NCBI GenBank assembly: GCA_002421405.1
Contig: DIJY01000007.1
Span: 1 to 6,247 of the forward strand
DNA from: Caryophanales bacterium UBA5632
Lineage (GTDB): Bacteria > Bacillota_I > Bacilli_A > Izemoplasmatales > Hujiaoplasmataceae
DNA length: 6,247 bases
Direction of reading: 5' to 3'
Part shown: positions 1-4,982 of the stretch, piece after piece
How positions within the stretch are numbered: the stretch's first letter is position 1
Layout: every line of letters starts with the position of its first letter
Program-made: the position numbers and the translations under genes
Notes under the pieces: model-generated
Seen by the model: the letters and a program-made list of their open reading frames with translations, nothing else
Database searches by the model: none
What the model was told of the DNA's origin: nothing

Positions 1-60
1 TGTGAAGACGTTGACCTCGTCACCGTCCGCGGTATTGGCTATAAGGCGGTGTTAAAATGA
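1..60 (+). CDS. OmpR-family response regulator, C-terminal end (partial)
   Basis: The last 19 codons and TGA stop of a gene that begins before the window. The residues end in TVRGIGYKAVLK. This is the characteristic final beta-hairpin (wing) of the winged-helix DNA-binding domain of OmpR/PhoB-type response regulators, whose usual form is TVRGxGYxL. In the family this wing touches the DNA minor groove next to the recognition helix. The receiver domain and most of the effector domain lie outside the window, so target and subgroup cannot be told. The stop codon overlaps the start of the histidine kinase gene (ATGA, 57-60), so the two form a translationally coupled two-component pair. The assignment rests on a short motif plus this pairing, and together they are strong. 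Confidence 0.85.
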   Translation, partial: CEDVDLVTVRGIGYKAVLK

Positions 61-1076
61 GAAGAATATCAACGAAAATCATCGGTACTTTAATGCTTGT
101 CTTCTTTTTCATCTCAACGATTGTTCGAATTCTCATTGTTTTTGTCGAGGAAACAACGATACCGAATTTGATTAACAAGGGCGGGTTCTTTCTTGCGATG
201 ATCTCAATCGGATTTAGTAGTCTTATTTTGTTTGCGATTGGCGTCGAGTTCATCTTAGTCCGTCGCATCAAAAAACTCAATACTGCCATTCTTGACATTG
301 AAATAGGCGAATATGATATTCATATCGAAATCGAAGGGCAAGATGAAATATCAACGTTGGCAAAAAACCTTAATCTCATGGCAAAAGAGTTACAAGCCAA
401 TGAATATTTGAATAAAGATTTCGCTCGGAATGTTTCTCATGAATTCAAAACACCGTTGTCGTCGATCAAAGGCTACGCCGAACTCATCAATCATGGTGAT
501 TTAAATCCAGAAGAAGTCAAAGAATATACCGATATTATCATTCATGAAATTGATCGTCTCGCAAAACTCTCCCATGATCTTTTACAAATATCGTTGCTCG
601 ATAGTGTCGAAATCATCAAAAAAGAAGATACATTTGCCATCGATGAGCAAATACGCAATGTTCTGCAACTGACACAACTTGAGTGGGAAGGAAAGAATAT
701 TGAGTTCGATTTAGATCTTGAAGAAATCACGACTGTAGGAAACAAAGAATTAACGTTTCAAATCTGGCAAAACTTGATTGCCAATGCCATAAAATTCACG
801 CCAGAAAATGGAAAGATTAAAATCATTCTGAATCTGAATAAAAATATTCATTTCCTCATTACTGATACGGGACTTGGGATTAGTGAAGCGAACCAAAAAC
901 AGATATTTAACCAGTTTTTTGTTTCCGATCAATCCAGAAATCAATCAGGAAGTGGGCTCGGTCTTTCCATTACCAAGAAGATTATTGAAAAACTAGGTGG
1001 ATCCATTTCTTTTGAAAGTCAATTGAATGTTGGAACGACGTTTTCTGTTGTTCTTCCAAACAATATACAACCCTAA
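57..1076 (+). CDS. Membrane sensor histidine kinase (HAMP, HisKA, HATPase_c)
   Basis: A complete 339-residue HisKA-type sensor kinase that autophosphorylates and passes phosphate to the response regulator encoded just upstream. Two membrane helices are visible at about 7-30 and 43-68. Only about 12 residues lie between them, so there is no real extracellular sensor domain. A HAMP-like linker follows (about 68-115). The H-box is FARNVSHEFKTPL with phospho-acceptor His128. The ATPase domain has an N-box (QNLIANAIKFTP, Asn243), a G1 box (DTGLGI, Asp270), an F-box (IFNQFF, 283-288) and a G2 box (GSGLGLSI, 298-305), so all catalytic motifs are present. The ATG at 57 overlaps the regulator stop codon and has an AAGGCGG ribosome site at a normal distance. 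The short loop recalls intramembrane-sensing kinases that respond to envelope stress or to a partner membrane protein. The actual stimulus cannot be read from the sequence. Confidence 0.95.
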   Translation: MRRISTKIIGTLMLVFFFISTIVRILIVFVEETTIPNLINKGGFFLAMISIGFSSLILFAIGVEFILVRRIKKLNTAILDIEIGEYDIHIEIEGQDEISTLAKNLNLMAKELQANEYLNKDFARNVSHEFKTPLSSIKGYAELINHGDLNPEEVKEYTDIIIHEIDRLAKLSHDLLQISLLDSVEIIKKEDTFAIDEQIRNVLQLTQLEWEGKNIEFDLDLEEITTVGNKELTFQIWQNLIANAIKFTPENGKIKIILNLNKNIHFLITDTGLGISEANQKQIFNQFFVSDQSRNQSGSGLGLSITKKIIEKLGGSISFESQLNVGTTFSVVLPNNIQP

Positions 1077-1115
1077 CATCTCATCTGCTTAGTTTATATC
1101 AAAGAAGAATTTAAA

Positions 1116-1178
1116 ACAAAAAAAACGTACCCGATAACAGTGGTAAATTCCACTCAATCAAGGGTACGTTTTGTTTTT
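1116..1178. terminator. Bidirectional Rho-independent terminator with structured loop
   Basis: AAAACGTACCC (1122-1132) pairs perfectly with GGGTACGTTTT (1162-1172), giving an 11-bp stem. The plus strand continues into TGTTTTT, and the minus strand reads out through a run of eight T. It therefore serves both the histidine kinase (plus) and the YwaF-like gene (minus), which converge here. The 29-nt loop is unusually long and holds a second small hairpin, AGTGG (1139-1143) with CCACT (1150-1154). Confidence 0.85.
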
Positions 1179-1204
1179 ATAGTCGATTAATAAAATAATT
1201 ATAA

Positions 1205-1915
1205 TTACGAGACTGCTAAATGTCTTTTTTTTATTCTGAAGGATAGCAGGAAAATAATGTTCATCAGAATGAAGATTGAAAGTCCAAAAACAAGGGGCCA
1301 GAAATCACCAAACATGGAAAACATGAATTCAACTTCTGATGGAAGTTCTCTTAAAAATAAGTGATTGGTGTCGATGAGGAAATTGATGGGATATACTACT
1401 AAAGCATAGATAAAAAGAATCAATGCCGATTTTAATAAGTCATTATAGGTCATTTTAAACTTGTGAACGATCAGTAAATACAGATTTCCTAGCAGAAACA
1501 AGCCATGATTACCAAAGTAGTGGATATATCGAAAGTGAGGGAAGATGTAAGGTTGATCCGCGACGATGATTGAGAGTAATGCTCCAATGATTGCATAGGG
1601 ATAAATAACCTTAAAGAGTTTCTCACTTTTAGTCCATAAAGTGATTGCCGATGTATACATTGATATCGCACACAACCCCATGGGAAGAAGTGATAACTGG
1701 AAATCTCCATCCCGAAGTGCCCATGCGTAGAAAATCCATTCCATCAAGACCATCAATAAAGCAACGAATCGACGCAACCATAAATCGGTTCGATTCGATA
1801 TTTTATCTTTAAAAATAATCATCAGTACCAGAAGCGTCAAAATGATTAGAATAGCGAATAGATGGGCTAGTGAAAACAGTTCAAAAGTCGCATATCGTTC
1901 ATCAAAGAAAAACAT
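1205..1915 (-). CDS. YwaF/TIGR02206-type integral membrane protein (TMEM164-related)
   Basis: A 236-residue, strongly hydrophobic protein with about seven predicted membrane helices and a basic C-terminal tail (RIKKRH). By pattern it matches the YwaF-like family TIGR02206, grouped with eukaryotic TMEM164. The recognisable segments are an N-terminal aromatic/acidic stretch (FFFDERYATFELFSLAHL), the central LSLLPMGLC motif (75-82, Cys82), the GNHGLF segment with His137 (135-140), and DTNHLFL (182-188) before the last loops. Human TMEM164 has been described as an acyltransferase acting on phospholipids through a conserved cysteine. Whether the bacterial proteins do the same is unproven. An upstream in-frame ATG at 1948 would add 11 residues, but the start at 1915 was chosen because AAAGGGTG lies 5 nt before it. 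The gene stands alone, with its own promoter, and ends at the shared terminator. Confidence 0.82.
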   Translation of the reverse strand: MFFFDERYATFELFSLAHLFAILIILTLLVLMIIFKDKISNRTDLWLRRFVALLMVLMEWIFYAWALRDGDFQLSLLPMGLCAISMYTSAITLWTKSEKLFKVIYPYAIIGALLSIIVADQPYIFPHFRYIHYFGNHGLFLLGNLYLLIVHKFKMTYNDLLKSALILFIYALVVYPINFLIDTNHLFLRELPSEVEFMFSMFGDFWPLVFGLSIFILMNIIFLLSFRIKKRHLAVS

Positions 1916-1920
1916 GTAAT

Positions 1921-1928
1921 CACCCTTT
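1921..1928 (-). promoter_or_regulatory. Ribosome binding site of the YwaF-like gene
   Basis: On the minus strand AAAGGGTG lies 5 nt upstream of the ATG at 1915. It decides the start in favour of this ATG over the one at 1948, which would place this site inside the coding region. Confidence 0.75.
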
Positions 1929-1962
1929 CTAGCGAATTTTAGAAACAATATGACTCTTTTTG

Positions 1963-1991
1963 ATTATACTATATCACTAAATTCAAAGCAA
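1963..1991 (-). promoter_or_regulatory. Sigma-A-type promoter of the YwaF-like gene
   Basis: On the minus strand TTGCTT (1986-1991) and a perfect TATAAT (1963-1968) are separated by exactly 17 bp. Transcription should start near 1956, giving a leader of about 40 nt before the ATG at 1915. It overlaps the distal in-frame ATG region, which also argues for the shorter protein. Confidence 0.7.
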
Positions 1992-2113
1992 TTCATTATC
2001 GATAAGAAAAATGACTTTCATCATATGTCACTTAAATGTGATTGTTTAGCGCTAATAATAAAATACAAAAAACCACAATCTTTTTTATCGGATAATATTG
2101 ACTAATCATTAGG
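1992..2113. other. Intergenic spacer between the YwaF-like promoter and the lipoprotein terminator
   Basis: No credible ORF or RNA gene was seen. The only marked structure is a perfect 10-bp palindrome TTAGCGCTAA at 2046-2055. Its central CG resembles the core of LacI/CcpA-type operators, but the flanks fit the cre consensus poorly. It lies about 90 bp upstream of the YwaF-like transcription start. The rest is AT-rich spacer. Confidence 0.4.
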
Positions 2114-2150
2114 AAACAAACCACCTATAAATTTTCTAGGTGGTTTGTTT
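2114..2150 (-). terminator. Rho-independent terminator of the lipoprotein gene
   Basis: AAACAAACCACCTA (2114-2127) and TAGGTGGTTTGTTT (2137-2150) form a perfect 14-bp stem with a 9-nt loop. It begins 48 nt beyond the lipoprotein stop codon and ends in a T-rich strand (TTTGTTT). The symmetry allows function in either direction, but only the minus-strand gene runs into it. Confidence 0.85.
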
Positions 2151-2197
2151 ATTGAGTATACGTTAATTCATATAATAAATGCTTGTATTGAAGACTA

Positions 2198-3520
2198 TTA
2201 ATTATTTAAACCATCATAATTTATATTGACTAGTGTAAAGGCAGAAATCGGCGCATGTGTGAATAAATTATAAATTTCATCTGTACCATTAATTAATTTT
2301 ACCTTGCCACTGATGGTTAAATCTCGAATATTAATAGCGAAAGAATCAAATTCTCCCATGTAATCATTATGATCATAATACTCCCATAGCACTAAATCTG
2401 TTGGGACGGTTAATGTTCGTCCATGACCATCAATGTTGATTTGATAGTTAGAAAAAGGAATAAATGCTTCGGTCAAGGTGATTGAAGCTACTAAATCAAT
2501 TCTAGCGATATAATCTTTCGGAATTTTATTAAATTGAACTGAATTATAAATGGGGAAATAATAAGATGGCGACTGTTCAAGACCTAATTGCAATGCGATG
2601 CCATAAAAGCTTTTTAATATACCGAGGCCGTTATCGTAGATAATGGTGATTGATACAAAATGAGAAGCAAATGAAACAATCGGATTGGAAATGGTGATTA
2701 TATCCCCTGATTCAAGATCAAAATCTCCAGTCATCTGTAAAACATCATTGACATATATTTCATGAACAATTGCATTATCAAAATCATAAAACGATGTTAA
2801 AACAATCGTGTTTGTATCAGGAAAATATTCACCCACTGGTTCTCCACCTGAATGGATGTGATCTTTTTCGACATATACCCTAATGGTATCAAGGCACTCT
2901 TCCGCAAATCGAACATCTTCATTTAAAATACCATTGATGTATTGAATTGCGGTCACTTTATAGTCATAACCTGTTTGTTCAATCGTATTCGGAGAAGTAA
3001 AAGGAATATAGAATAACGTGTTTGAATAATTGCTATACCATTTACGATTTCCACCAGGCTCCGTCGTTGAATTGGTCCACTTAATTTTTGAACCGCTCGG
3101 ATATTGAATTGTAATCGAAGAAATGACGTATTGATCTTCAACGTTAAAGGGTTGTTCAATTTCAATAACTAGATAATTTTTTTTCTGTTTTGTTGTGTAA
3201 TAAATCGCCTTTTCGTCACTATAATCGATGATACTGCTTGTAGAATTTGTGATAAATTTCTCTTTTATTTCAATCGGTTTAGCCGTTTGATTGTGAGAAT
3301 AAAGCATTTGGTTATCATTAGGAATAAAATCAGTCGCATTGACACTTAAGAAGTAAGGACCTTCATAAGCATCAACGGTTGTGGTTGATGATATATCTGA
3401 GGTTGAAGATGTTATCGAAGTATCGGTGGTTGAAGTAGTTGATTTAGAATTAAAAAAATCACAACCGAGTAAGACAAAAGTTGTGAAAAATAATAAAACT
3501 AAAAATCTTACTTTTTTCAT
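2198..3520 (-). CDS. Surface lipoprotein of unknown function with a C-terminal beta-helix-like segment
   Basis: A 440-residue protein I do not recognise as any named family. It starts with a typical lipoprotein signal, MKKVRFLVLLFFTTFVLLGC. The lipobox is LLGC, with Cys20 the predicted diacylglyceryl attachment point, so it should be anchored outside the membrane. Residues about 26-49 are almost all Ser, Thr and Asp, a flexible stalk. The body (about 55-350) looks mainly beta, with many aromatic, Thr and Asn residues, and may hold Ig-like domains around 235-310. The C-terminus has NIDGHGRTLTV (362-372), then INIRDLTISG (396-405) and AFTLVNINY (427-435). This spacing is seen in right-handed beta-helix proteins of the pectate-lyase/NosD type, but only about two coils are present. 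The second of two adjacent ATGs was chosen because GGGAGG lies 5 nt from it and only 2 nt from the first (3523). The gene has its own promoter and terminator. Confidence 0.85.
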   Translation of the reverse strand: MKKVRFLVLLFFTTFVLLGCDFFNSKSTTSTTDTSITSSTSDISSTTTVDAYEGPYFLSVNATDFIPNDNQMLYSHNQTAKPIEIKEKFITNSTSSIIDYSDEKAIYYTTKQKKNYLVIEIEQPFNVEDQYVISSITIQYPSGSKIKWTNSTTEPGGNRKWYSNYSNTLFYIPFTSPNTIEQTGYDYKVTAIQYINGILNEDVRFAEECLDTIRVYVEKDHIHSGGEPVGEYFPDTNTIVLTSFYDFDNAIVHEIYVNDVLQMTGDFDLESGDIITISNPIVSFASHFVSITIIYDNGLGILKSFYGIALQLGLEQSPSYYFPIYNSVQFNKIPKDYIARIDLVASITLTEAFIPFSNYQINIDGHGRTLTVPTDLVLWEYYDHNDYMGEFDSFAINIRDLTISGKVKLINGTDEIYNLFTHAPISAFTLVNINYDGLNN

Positions 3521-3525
3521 CATAT

Positions 3526-3531
3526 CCTCCC
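3526..3531 (-). promoter_or_regulatory. Ribosome binding site of the lipoprotein gene
   Basis: On the minus strand GGGAGG lies 5 nt before the ATG at 3520 and 2 nt before the ATG at 3523. The spacing favours initiation at the second ATG, giving an MKK start, the usual beginning of a lipoprotein signal peptide. Confidence 0.75.
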
Positions 3532-3574
3532 ATTTGAAAAAGCAAGTTTTAACGAAGTATGTTTATTTGATTTT

Positions 3575-3603
3575 ATTATATTCCTTAATTTAATGATTGT
3601 AAA
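3575..3603 (-). promoter_or_regulatory. Sigma-A-type promoter of the lipoprotein gene
   Basis: On the minus strand TTTACA (3598-3603) and a perfect TATAAT (3575-3580) are separated by 17 bp. The start point would be near 3568, giving a leader of about 47 nt. A TTGACA at 3607-3612 lies too far from this -10 box (26 bp) to be its -35. It is part of the repeated element described for this region. Confidence 0.72.
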
Positions 3604-3617
3604 TAATGTCAAACAAA

Positions 3618-3656
3618 AGATATTTGAAAACACATGGAAAGTGTTGTCTAATATCT
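3618..3656. repeat. 39-bp imperfect dyad upstream of the lipoprotein promoter
   Basis: AGATATTTGAAAACAC (3618-3633) faces GTGTTGTCTAATATCT (3641-3656) across a 7-nt spacer; 14 of 16 positions are complementary. It starts 15 bp upstream of the lipoprotein -35 box, with its centre near -69 from the predicted start. That position is typical of an activator or repressor operator. An RNA role is unlikely because no promoter clearly transcribes it. Confidence 0.5.
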
Positions 3657-3723
3657 ATTTGTTTATTGAATCAACGATTCCAAAAATGACAACATTATCT
3701 TCTATAAAAATATATATTTAAAA

Positions 3724-3734
3724 TTTCAAATATC
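3724..3734. repeat. Inverted copy of the dyad arm next to the operon promoter
   Basis: TTTCAAATATC is the exact reverse complement of GATATTTGAAA at 3619-3629. Here it sits 3 nt upstream of the TTGACA -35 box of the lacI-type operon promoter. In both places a TTGACA follows the TTTCAAATATC when read toward the gene, at a gap of 3 nt (plus) or 6 nt (minus). This makes it a candidate shared regulator site. Confidence 0.45.
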
Positions 3735-3737
3735 ATA

Positions 3738-3766
3738 TTGACACAATTTTAATCTCGTGATAGACT
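3738..3766 (+). promoter_or_regulatory. Main promoter of the malR-like/neopullulanase operon
   Basis: TTGACA (3738-3743, perfect -35) and TAGACT (3761-3766) are separated by 17 bp, with a TGn extended -10 (TGA at 3758-3760). A start near 3773 gives a leader of about 130 nt before the repressor gene. The cre-like site and the first operator follow directly, so bound regulators would block polymerase at or just past the start point. Confidence 0.75.
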
Positions 3767-3779
3767 GTAAGTGTTTTCA
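3766..3779 (+). promoter_or_regulatory. Candidate CcpA cre site
   Basis: TGTAAGTGTTTTCA matches the catabolite-responsive element consensus TGWAARCGYTWNCW at 13 of 14 positions. The exception is C to T in the central CG. It overlaps the last base of the -10 box and the predicted start point, a position where CcpA represses in Bacillota. The mismatch falls in the best conserved pair of the site, which lowers confidence. Confidence 0.5.
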
Positions 3780-3794
3780 CGCAACCGGTTGCGT
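3779..3794. promoter_or_regulatory. Operator O1 for the LacI/MalR-type repressor
   Basis: ACGCAACCGGTTGCGT is a perfect 16-bp palindrome with the central CG expected of LacI-family operators. Its layout resembles MalR sites of streptococci, which are GCAA/TTGC palindromes. It lies at about +6 to +21 from the main operon promoter, ideal for blocking initiation. The repressor encoded 113 bp downstream is the obvious ligand (inference). Confidence 0.82.
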
Positions 3795-3838
3795 AGACTG
3801 TAGACATAATTAAGCATAATAACCCAAATACAAACGTT

Positions 3839-3867
3839 TTTACTCCTCAATATTTGCGTTTTATACA
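3839..3867 (+). promoter_or_regulatory. Possible second promoter for the operon
   Basis: TTTACT (3839-3844) and TATACA (3862-3867) stand 17 bp apart, each with 4 of 6 consensus bases. The -10 box ends one base before the second operator core, so this promoter would be directly controlled by it. An AAACGTTT palindrome (3832-3839) touching the -35 box also resembles a weak LacI-family site. The match is modest. Confidence 0.3.
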
Positions 3868-3868
3868 T

Positions 3869-3880
3869 GCAACCGGTTGC
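3869..3880. promoter_or_regulatory. Operator O2 for the LacI/MalR-type repressor
   Basis: GCAACCGGTTGC repeats the 12-bp core of O1 exactly. Its centre lies 88 bp downstream of the O1 centre (about eight helical turns) and 18 bp before the ribosome site of the repressor gene. Two identical sites at this distance are what repression by DNA looping or roadblock would require. Confidence 0.8.
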
Positions 3881-3906
3881 TTTAATAATCTCATTTCGGA
3901 GGAAAT

Positions 3907-4920
3907 ATGGCCAATATAAAAGATGTTGCGAAGGCAGCAGGAGTATCAACTTCAACTGTTTCGAGAACCATCAATAATAGTAAATCAATTCCAGACGATA
4001 CGAAAGCTCGTATCAATGAAATCATGAAGAAATTAAATTATACGCCGAATCAAAATGCTAAAAGTCTCACCACAAATAAATCCTATACCATTACCTTAAT
4101 CGTTGATGTTGATGATGAAAAATCATTTCAAAACCCTTTTTTCTATGAAATCATGCATGGTATCGAAAAACAAGTATATAAAAAGGAATACAGTTTTATT
4201 GTCGCTAATTTAAAAACGATGATGAAGAAACTGACCGTTTTAGACTGGTTAATCAAAAGCAAGCGAACTGAAGGCGTTATTCTTCCTTCGTCAATGTTAG
4301 ATTCTATCACGGTCGAAAGTTTAAGAAAAGATAAAATTCCGTTTGTTTCAATTGGTGAACCGATTCATATCAAAGAATCCATCACTTGGGTTGATATTGA
4401 TAATAAAAGAGGCGCAGAGGCCGCGACCTTCTATTTGCTCGAAAAAGGCTATAAAAGCGTTGCTTTCTTAGGCCTTAATCAAACAAAACTCTTCAACCGT
4501 AGACGATATGAAGGCTATTTAAATGCCTTACACAGTGAAAATATTGAGATTGATTCAAAATTAATCATTGATTGTAATAATACAAAAGCGGATGGTTACC
4601 AATCGATGAAAGCATTGTTAGCGTTAGAAAAATGTCCTGACGCTGTTGTTTGTGCCGACGGAGAACTGAGTTTTGGTGCGATAAAAGCCATTAAAGAACA
4701 TGGATTAGCAATTCCAGAAGATTTTGGTTTGATCTCATATGATGAAAGCAAAATCGCTGAATTATCATATCCTACAATTAGTACAGTCAATGTAGATATG
4801 TTTGAGATGGGACAACAATGCGCCAAGTTACTCTTCGAACAAATCGAAAATCAAAACACAAGAGATCAAGGAATACTCATTTCCACCTCGTTAAATTGTC
4901 GCGAAACAACAAAAAACTAA
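3907..4920 (+). CDS. LacI-family repressor, MalR-like (maltose/maltodextrin)
   Basis: A complete 337-residue LacI/GalR-type transcription factor. The N-terminal helix-turn-helix is ANIKDVAKAAGVSTSTVSRT, with the recognition helix at about 14-22. It is followed by the hinge KLNYTPNQNAKSL (42-54), whose Leu54 in family members inserts into the central CG of the operator. Residues about 60-330 form the periplasmic-binding-protein-like sugar domain, with the recognisable segments FQNPFFYEIMHGIE (74-87), VDIDNKRGAEAATFYL (162-177), GYKSVAFLG (181-189) and LISYDESKIAELSYPTIST (275-293). The FQNPFF stretch and overall pattern recall streptococcal MalR, a maltodextrin-responsive repressor. The GH13 gene downstream supports that effector class. 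The ATG has a strong GGAGG 4 nt before it. Two identical operators in its own leader point to autorepression. The gene symbol is left blank because the effector is inferred. Confidence 0.92.
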   Translation: MANIKDVAKAAGVSTSTVSRTINNSKSIPDDTKARINEIMKKLNYTPNQNAKSLTTNKSYTITLIVDVDDEKSFQNPFFYEIMHGIEKQVYKKEYSFIVANLKTMMKKLTVLDWLIKSKRTEGVILPSSMLDSITVESLRKDKIPFVSIGEPIHIKESITWVDIDNKRGAEAATFYLLEKGYKSVAFLGLNQTKLFNRRRYEGYLNALHSENIEIDSKLIIDCNNTKADGYQSMKALLALEKCPDAVVCADGELSFGAIKAIKEHGLAIPEDFGLISYDESKIAELSYPTISTVNVDMFEMGQQCAKLLFEQIENQNTRDQGILISTSLNCRETTKN

Positions 4921-4949
4921 CATCATCCTTTAAATGATTAGGAACAACG

Positions 4950-4956
4950 AAAGGAG
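4950..4956 (+). promoter_or_regulatory. Distant Shine-Dalgarno of the neopullulanase gene
   Basis: AAAGGAG is the only good ribosome site in the gap after the repressor gene, but it ends 35 nt before the ATG at 4992, too far for direct use. Two readings are possible. The hairpin between them may fold and shorten the effective spacing to about 11 nt. Alternatively, the site may serve the tiny TTG-initiated frame that starts 5 nt later. Confidence 0.5.
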
Positions 4957-4957
4957 A

Positions 4958-4981
4958 CATTTTGTCCGTTTTGACAAAATG
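4958..4981 (+). promoter_or_regulatory. Hairpin between Shine-Dalgarno and start codon
   Basis: CATTTTGTC (4958-4966) pairs perfectly with GACAAAATG (4973-4981) across a 6-nt loop. There is no T-run after it, so it is not a terminator. Its place exactly between AAAGGAG and the ATG suggests a translational control or spacing element. As DNA it could also be a 24-bp operator-like inverted repeat. Confidence 0.6.
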
Positions 4982-4982
4982 A
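4962..4982 (+). CDS. Possible six-codon leader peptide
   Basis: TTG at 4962 lies 5 nt after AAAGGAG and opens a six-codon frame (M/L-S-V-L-T-K) that stops at TGA 4980-4982, nine bases before the ATG of the neopullulanase and in its frame. If translated, it could couple ribosomes into the main gene and would melt the hairpin. It is too short to judge by coding statistics; it may be chance. Confidence 0.2.
   Translation: MSVLTK

Larger units (their letters stand above)
3521..3906. other. Divergent regulatory region between lipoprotein and lacI-type genes
   Basis: A 386-bp gene-free stretch. From left to right it holds the lipoprotein ribosome site and promoter (minus), a 39-bp imperfect dyad (3618-3656), an AT-rich run (about 3700-3735) that could act as an UP element, the operon promoter (plus), a cre-like site, the first operator, a possible second promoter, the second operator and the ribosome site of the repressor gene. 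No small ORF with a convincing ribosome site was seen. The region is dense with paired sequence elements and appears to control both flanking transcripts. Confidence 0.7.

Noticed and set aside
1916..1948. Longer start for the YwaF-like protein at 1948
   Set aside because: The extra 11 residues (MFLKFARKGDY) are unlike the family start. They would cover the good ribosome site AAAGGGTG, and the 1948 start would lie only a few bases from the predicted transcription start.
2041..2057. A cre site around the TTAGCGCTAA palindrome
   Set aside because: Only the core fits. The outer TG and the CA end of the consensus are missing, so I list it only as a palindrome.
2953..3165. 70-residue minus-strand open frame inside the lipoprotein gene
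   Set aside because: It lies wholly within the convincing lipoprotein gene in another frame, with no ribosome site or recognisable motif. It is a shadow frame.
3381..3593. 70-residue plus-strand open frame over the lipoprotein N-terminus
   Set aside because: Its acidic Val/Glu/Asp-rich sequence is the antisense reading of the Ser/Thr stalk codons, with no ribosome site. It is an artefact of low-complexity coding.
3584..3612. Lipoprotein promoter using TTGACA at 3607-3612 as the -35 box
   Set aside because: At 16-18 bp spacing the -10 positions read ATTAAG, AATTAA or TTAAGG, all poor. TTTACA-17-TATAAT is clearly better.
3749..3955. 68-residue minus-strand open frame across the operators and the start of the repressor gene
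   Set aside because: It overlaps the promoter, both operators and the repressor N-terminus, and its protein has no recognisable features.
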